From JAEUUM01 sp038326165 (GTDB taxonomy: Bacteria; Bacteroidota; Bacteroidia; Chitinophagales; Saprospiraceae), in contig JBBQJT010000004.1 of the NCBI GenBank assembly GCA_038326165.1, positions 1-64,000 on the forward strand: a DNA stretch of 64,000 bases. Reading direction: 5' to 3'. The notes under the pieces were generated by a model. The model saw only the letters and a list, made by a program, of their open reading frames with translations. It made no database searches and had not been told where the DNA came from. Each line of letters opens with the position of its first letter. Position 1 is the first letter of the stretch. Below are positions 61,493 to 64,000 of this stretch, one piece after another. A program made the translations under genes and the position numbers.

Positions 61493-62236
61493 TTATAACA
61501 CCAAACCTCCATCAACGCTGATCACAGTTCCATTGATGAATGAAGCTTCATCACTGGCTAAAAATGCGTAGGTGTTGGCTATCTCTTGAGGAAGTCCCAA
61601 GCGTCCAAGAGGTGTTTTATCCGTAAACCCTTTGAGGACATTCTCAGGAATAGTAAGCATCATTTCAGTGGCTATAAAACCAGGTGCTATAGCATTTACT
61701 GTTATTCCTTTTCGGCCCAATTCTCTGCCCCATGTTTTAGTCATTCCAATAACTCCAGCTTTAGTTGCCACATAATTAGTTTGACCGAAATTGCCATAAA
61801 GTGCTACAACGGAAGCAGCATTGACAATTCTGCCATATTGCTTCTCCACCATGTAGGCGGAAACTGCCTGTGTGCAGTTGAATACACCTTTCAAATTTAC
61901 ATCGATAACCGAATCCCATTGATCCTCGGTCATGTTTTTTAATGAAGCATCTCTGGTGATACCAGCATTGTTGATCAGAATATCGATCTTGCCAAATTGA
62001 GTATTGACCTTTGCGGCTGCGTCTTTTACCTCAGCAGAGTTGACTGTGTTCACTTTCATGAAACTCAATAAACCTGAAAAAGCAGTTTGCTCTGCTACAA
62101 ATTCATTGGCTTTTGACTCATTAACATCCCAAATGATTACTTGAGCACCTTCTTCTAAAAACTTAATCACTGTTGCTTTTCCTATTCCACTCGCACCACC
62201 AGTTACAATTGCAACTTTATCTTTCAATCTTCCCAT
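61493..62236 (-). CDS. fabG: 3-oxoacyl-ACP / acetoacetyl-CoA reductase (SDR)
   Basis: 247 residues from ATG 62236 (MGRLKDKVAIVTGGASGIG), exactly the normal FabG length; ATG 62248 would add four residues. NADPH motif TGGASGIGKA (12-21), NNAG (89-92), N114, S142, Y155 and K159 (active-site tetrad), and the usual PG exit motif (AIAPGFIATEM). It reduces 3-oxoacyl thioesters; the convergent thiolase suggests fatty-acid or hydroxyalkanoate-type metabolism. A true FabG role versus acetoacetyl-CoA reductase (PhaB) is not decidable here. Confidence 0.88.
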   Translation of the reverse strand: MGRLKDKVAIVTGGASGIGKATVIKFLEEGAQVIIWDVNESKANEFVAEQTAFSGLLSFMKVNTVNSAEVKDAAAKVNTQFGKIDILINNAGITRDASLKNMTEDQWDSVIDVNLKGVFNCTQAVSAYMVEKQYGRIVNAASVVALYGNFGQTNYVATKAGVIGMTKTWGRELGRKGITVNAIAPGFIATEMMLTIPENVLKGFTDKTPLGRLGLPQEIANTYAFLASDEASFINGTVISVDGGLVL

Positions 62237-62413
62237 TGGTATTATCATTTGTTTTTTGAAAACGCAAAAATATACCAAGCAGGTATCAACTTCCCAAAAC
62301 GTAGGATTAATAAGGGGTTGACTTTCAAATAAATATACGGAAAGGAAGTTTCAATCATATGAAATTCAACTAATTGCACTCCATGTTAAAGCTTGAGACT
62401 TTATAAAATGTGT

Positions 62414-63100
62414 TTATACTTTTAACTTAAATCCGACCCCATGTATATTCTCCAGCTGAATTTTTGAATCTTGCATCAAATATTTACGCAATCGGCTGAT
62501 AAATACATCTAGGCTTCGACCAAGAAAGTAATCGTCTTCGCCCCAAACATTTTCCAATATTGCCGAACGTTTTACAACCTGATTCTTGTGATTGATAAAA
62601 TAAAGCAATACATCAGCTTCTTTTTGAGTTAAAATCCTCGGCTCATCATTTTCATGTATCAAGGCCAAGTTGGTGTAATCAAATTGATACGCCCCTAGCG
62701 TAAAAATGGTGGCTTTGTTGGTCTCCCCCATGATTTTACTTCTTCGCAAAAATATCTCTATTTTAAGCAGAAGTTCTTCGATACTGAATGGCTTAGTGAT
62801 GTAATCGTCAGCCCCTAAACGCAAACCTTGAAGCTTATCTTCCTTCAAAGATTTGGCAGTCAAAAAAATAATTGGGATATCGGAATTTCGTTTTCGGATT
62901 TGAGCTGCCAGCTCGAATCCATCCATTTCAGGGAGCATCACATCCAAAATACATAAGTCAAATTGACCCTCCCGAAAAGCGTTTAATGCAGATATTCCAT
63001 CAGAGAAATAACTGACTAAAAAACCATTCATTTCAAGATTGTCCTTAGTCACAAAGCTCAAACTTGGGTCATCTTCGACATAAAATAAGTGCGCCTTCAT
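62414..63100 (-). CDS. OmpR-family response regulator
   Basis: 228 residues. Receiver 1-120: acidic pair ED(D) at 9-11, phosphoacceptor D53 (CILDVMLPEMDGFE), T in IIFLTAK, lysine in YITKPFSIEEL. A winged-helix DNA-binding domain fills 130-228 (LTQKEADVLLYFINHKNQ, RSLDVFISRLRKYL). It should activate or repress genes when phosphorylated by the kinase encoded immediately upstream, with which it overlaps by ATGA (63097-63100). Confidence 0.94.
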   Translation of the reverse strand: MKAHLFYVEDDPSLSFVTKDNLEMNGFLVSYFSDGISALNAFREGQFDLCILDVMLPEMDGFELAAQIRKRNSDIPIIFLTAKSLKEDKLQGLRLGADDYITKPFSIEELLLKIEIFLRRSKIMGETNKATIFTLGAYQFDYTNLALIHENDEPRILTQKEADVLLYFINHKNQVVKRSAILENVWGEDDYFLGRSLDVFISRLRKYLMQDSKIQLENIHGVGFKLKV

Positions 63101-64000
63101 GATTTTGTTGTTCTTTTAATTCGTATGATAAATTGGGTTCCCTTACCTATTTCACTCTCAACTTTAATCAACCAGCCATGAGATTTACAAATATTGTAAA
63201 CATAATAAAGACCGAGTCCAAATCCTTTTACATTGTGAATATTTCCAGTTGGGATTCGATAGAATTTTTTAAAAATATTTTTGATGTCTGATTGATTAAT
63301 CCCTATACCTGAGTCGCATACCGTTATGAAAGCAAATTCGTTTTGCTCGTGTATTTTTAAGTTAATTTGCGGTGCCTTTTTGCTGTATTTTATGGCATTA
63401 TCGATCAAAGAATTCAATACATTCACTAAATGAATTGGATCAGCGAGCACCAATGGATCTTTGATATTACACTCGGAAGTAATTGTGCCCTTGAACTCAT
63501 TGATACGGAGTTCAAATGCCTCGGCCGACGAATCAATTAAGTTGCATAAGTTGACATATTGCGTATCCATTTTAACCTCTTGGGTATCCAATTTTGCTAC
63601 CTGCAAAACCTTTTCAACCTGCTCATTAAGTCTTTTATTCTGCTCCAATATTATTTCAGCGTATCTTTCCAAACGACGTTCACTTTTAATTTGTGGCGTA
63701 TTCATTAAAAACTCAGCCGAAATCCTAATTGTGCTGATTGGAGTTTTAAACTCATGTGTCATATTATTAATAAAATCCTTCTGGATTTCCGAAAGTCTCC
63801 TTTGGCGTAAAATCGTCAACAAACTGTATGAGAAGACGATCAATACGAAAGAGAGCAAAAGGGTAAAGACAATAGGCAGTGTCAGGCTTGCCAGAATGTA
63901 ATCACTTGTGTTTTTGAACTTCAGTGCAAAATAGTAATTAGATACTTTATACTTGGGCAGTTTACGTGGCTTAGCAGGAGGATATTGAATTTGCTCCTTT
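63097..64000 (-). CDS. Sensor histidine kinase, 5' part beyond the right edge
   Basis: The frame is open to the right edge, so at least 300 residues are visible and the N-terminus is missing. A TTG at 63858 is the only in-window alternative but would start inside a membrane helix, so the gene is read as partial. Visible parts are a periplasmic-side tail (KPRKLPKYKVSNYYFALKFK), one membrane helix (SLTLPIVFTLLLSFVLIVFS), HisKA with the phosphohistidine in NNMTHEFKTPISTI, and a HATPase with N box (NVLNSLIDNAIKYS), DSGIGI and GFGLGLY. No HAMP is obvious. It phosphorylates the OmpR-type regulator overlapping its 3' end. Confidence 0.93.
   Translation of the reverse strand, partial: KEQIQYPPAKPRKLPKYKVSNYYFALKFKNTSDYILASLTLPIVFTLLLSFVLIVFSYSLLTILRQRRLSEIQKDFINNMTHEFKTPISTIRISAEFLMNTPQIKSERRLERYAEIILEQNKRLNEQVEKVLQVAKLDTQEVKMDTQYVNLCNLIDSSAEAFELRINEFKGTITSECNIKDPLVLADPIHLVNVLNSLIDNAIKYSKKAPQINLKIHEQNEFAFITVCDSGIGINQSDIKNIFKKFYRIPTGNIHNVKGFGLGLYYVYNICKSHGWLIKVESEIGKGTQFIIRIKRTTKS

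Noticed and set aside
1..64000. tRNA, rRNA, tmRNA or riboswitch
   Set aside because: No cloverleaf, rRNA-like block or known riboswitch core was recognised in the intergenic stretches by eye; a covariance-model scan would be decisive.

Overview
The window is a 64 kb piece of an A+T-rich chromosome from a member of the Bacteroidota, probably from the Saprospiria/Chitinophagia side. The evidence is: two or three exported proteins that end in type IX secretion (T9SS) C-terminal sorting domains; the lineage families DUF5686, DUF4256 and DUF4197; DPP III-type M49, M28 and PD40 exported proteins; several TTG starts with little Shine-Dalgarno signal; and promoters of the TTTG-N20-TAnnTTTG type. I saw no rRNA, tRNA, CRISPR array, phage or intact insertion sequence. 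The exact species cannot be read from the sequence.

Layout. 1-8.6 kb is an eroded region. It holds a broken ATP-cone/restriction-endonuclease gene, a stub of a short-chain dehydrogenase, a truncated response regulator and other relics. Between them sit intact genes for a Na+/phosphate symporter with a PhoU-like tail, an outer-membrane barrel, an ECF sigma factor with a membrane partner, and a SLOG-like protein behind a textbook Bacteroidota promoter. 8.6-15.5 kb has a secreted M60-like metallopeptidase with a T9SS tail and a complete pstSCAB phosphate importer. 15.9-24.9 kb has a DUF4256 gene broken by one stop codon, katG, a prolyl oligopeptidase, an M23 peptidase, a barnase/barstar pair and an alpha/beta hydrolase. 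25-29.6 kb has two convergent outer-membrane proteins. 30.2-35.5 kb is a minus-strand light/photorepair cluster: DUF2071, TIGR03643, flavin reductase, cryptochrome/photolyase, DUF2256 and a second photolyase-related protein. The last three are joined by ATGA overlaps.

36-47.9 kb (minus strand) holds a 1616-residue secreted repeat protein, then an exported-hydrolase and protein-modification group (PD40, M28-PDZ, FKBP, M49, RimK, AstE-like deacylase). 47.9-54.3 kb has folB, a large hybrid sensor kinase converging on a LytTR regulator, a vanadium-haloperoxidase/PAP2 protein and a DUF4197 protein. 54.3-57.7 kb is an ExbB-ExbD-TonB-like-FolC operon. 57.9-62.3 kb is a fatty-acid/hydroxyacyl-CoA module (fused HAD-ECH, thiolase, FabG-type reductase). 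The window closes with an OmpR-type regulator and a histidine kinase that runs off the right edge.

The most unusual signal is a dispersed ~175-bp structured repeat with near-perfect terminal inverted repeats and several internal hairpins. Four copies are visible (5.5, 16.5, 19.2 and 31.9 kb). One stem shows compensatory base changes between copies. Two inverted copies bracket katG. A degenerate fourth copy lies inside the photolyase operon and supplies the C-terminal half of the DUF2256 protein. The second leading lead is the photorepair cluster itself, in which three uncharacterised families travel with two photolyase-family flavoproteins.
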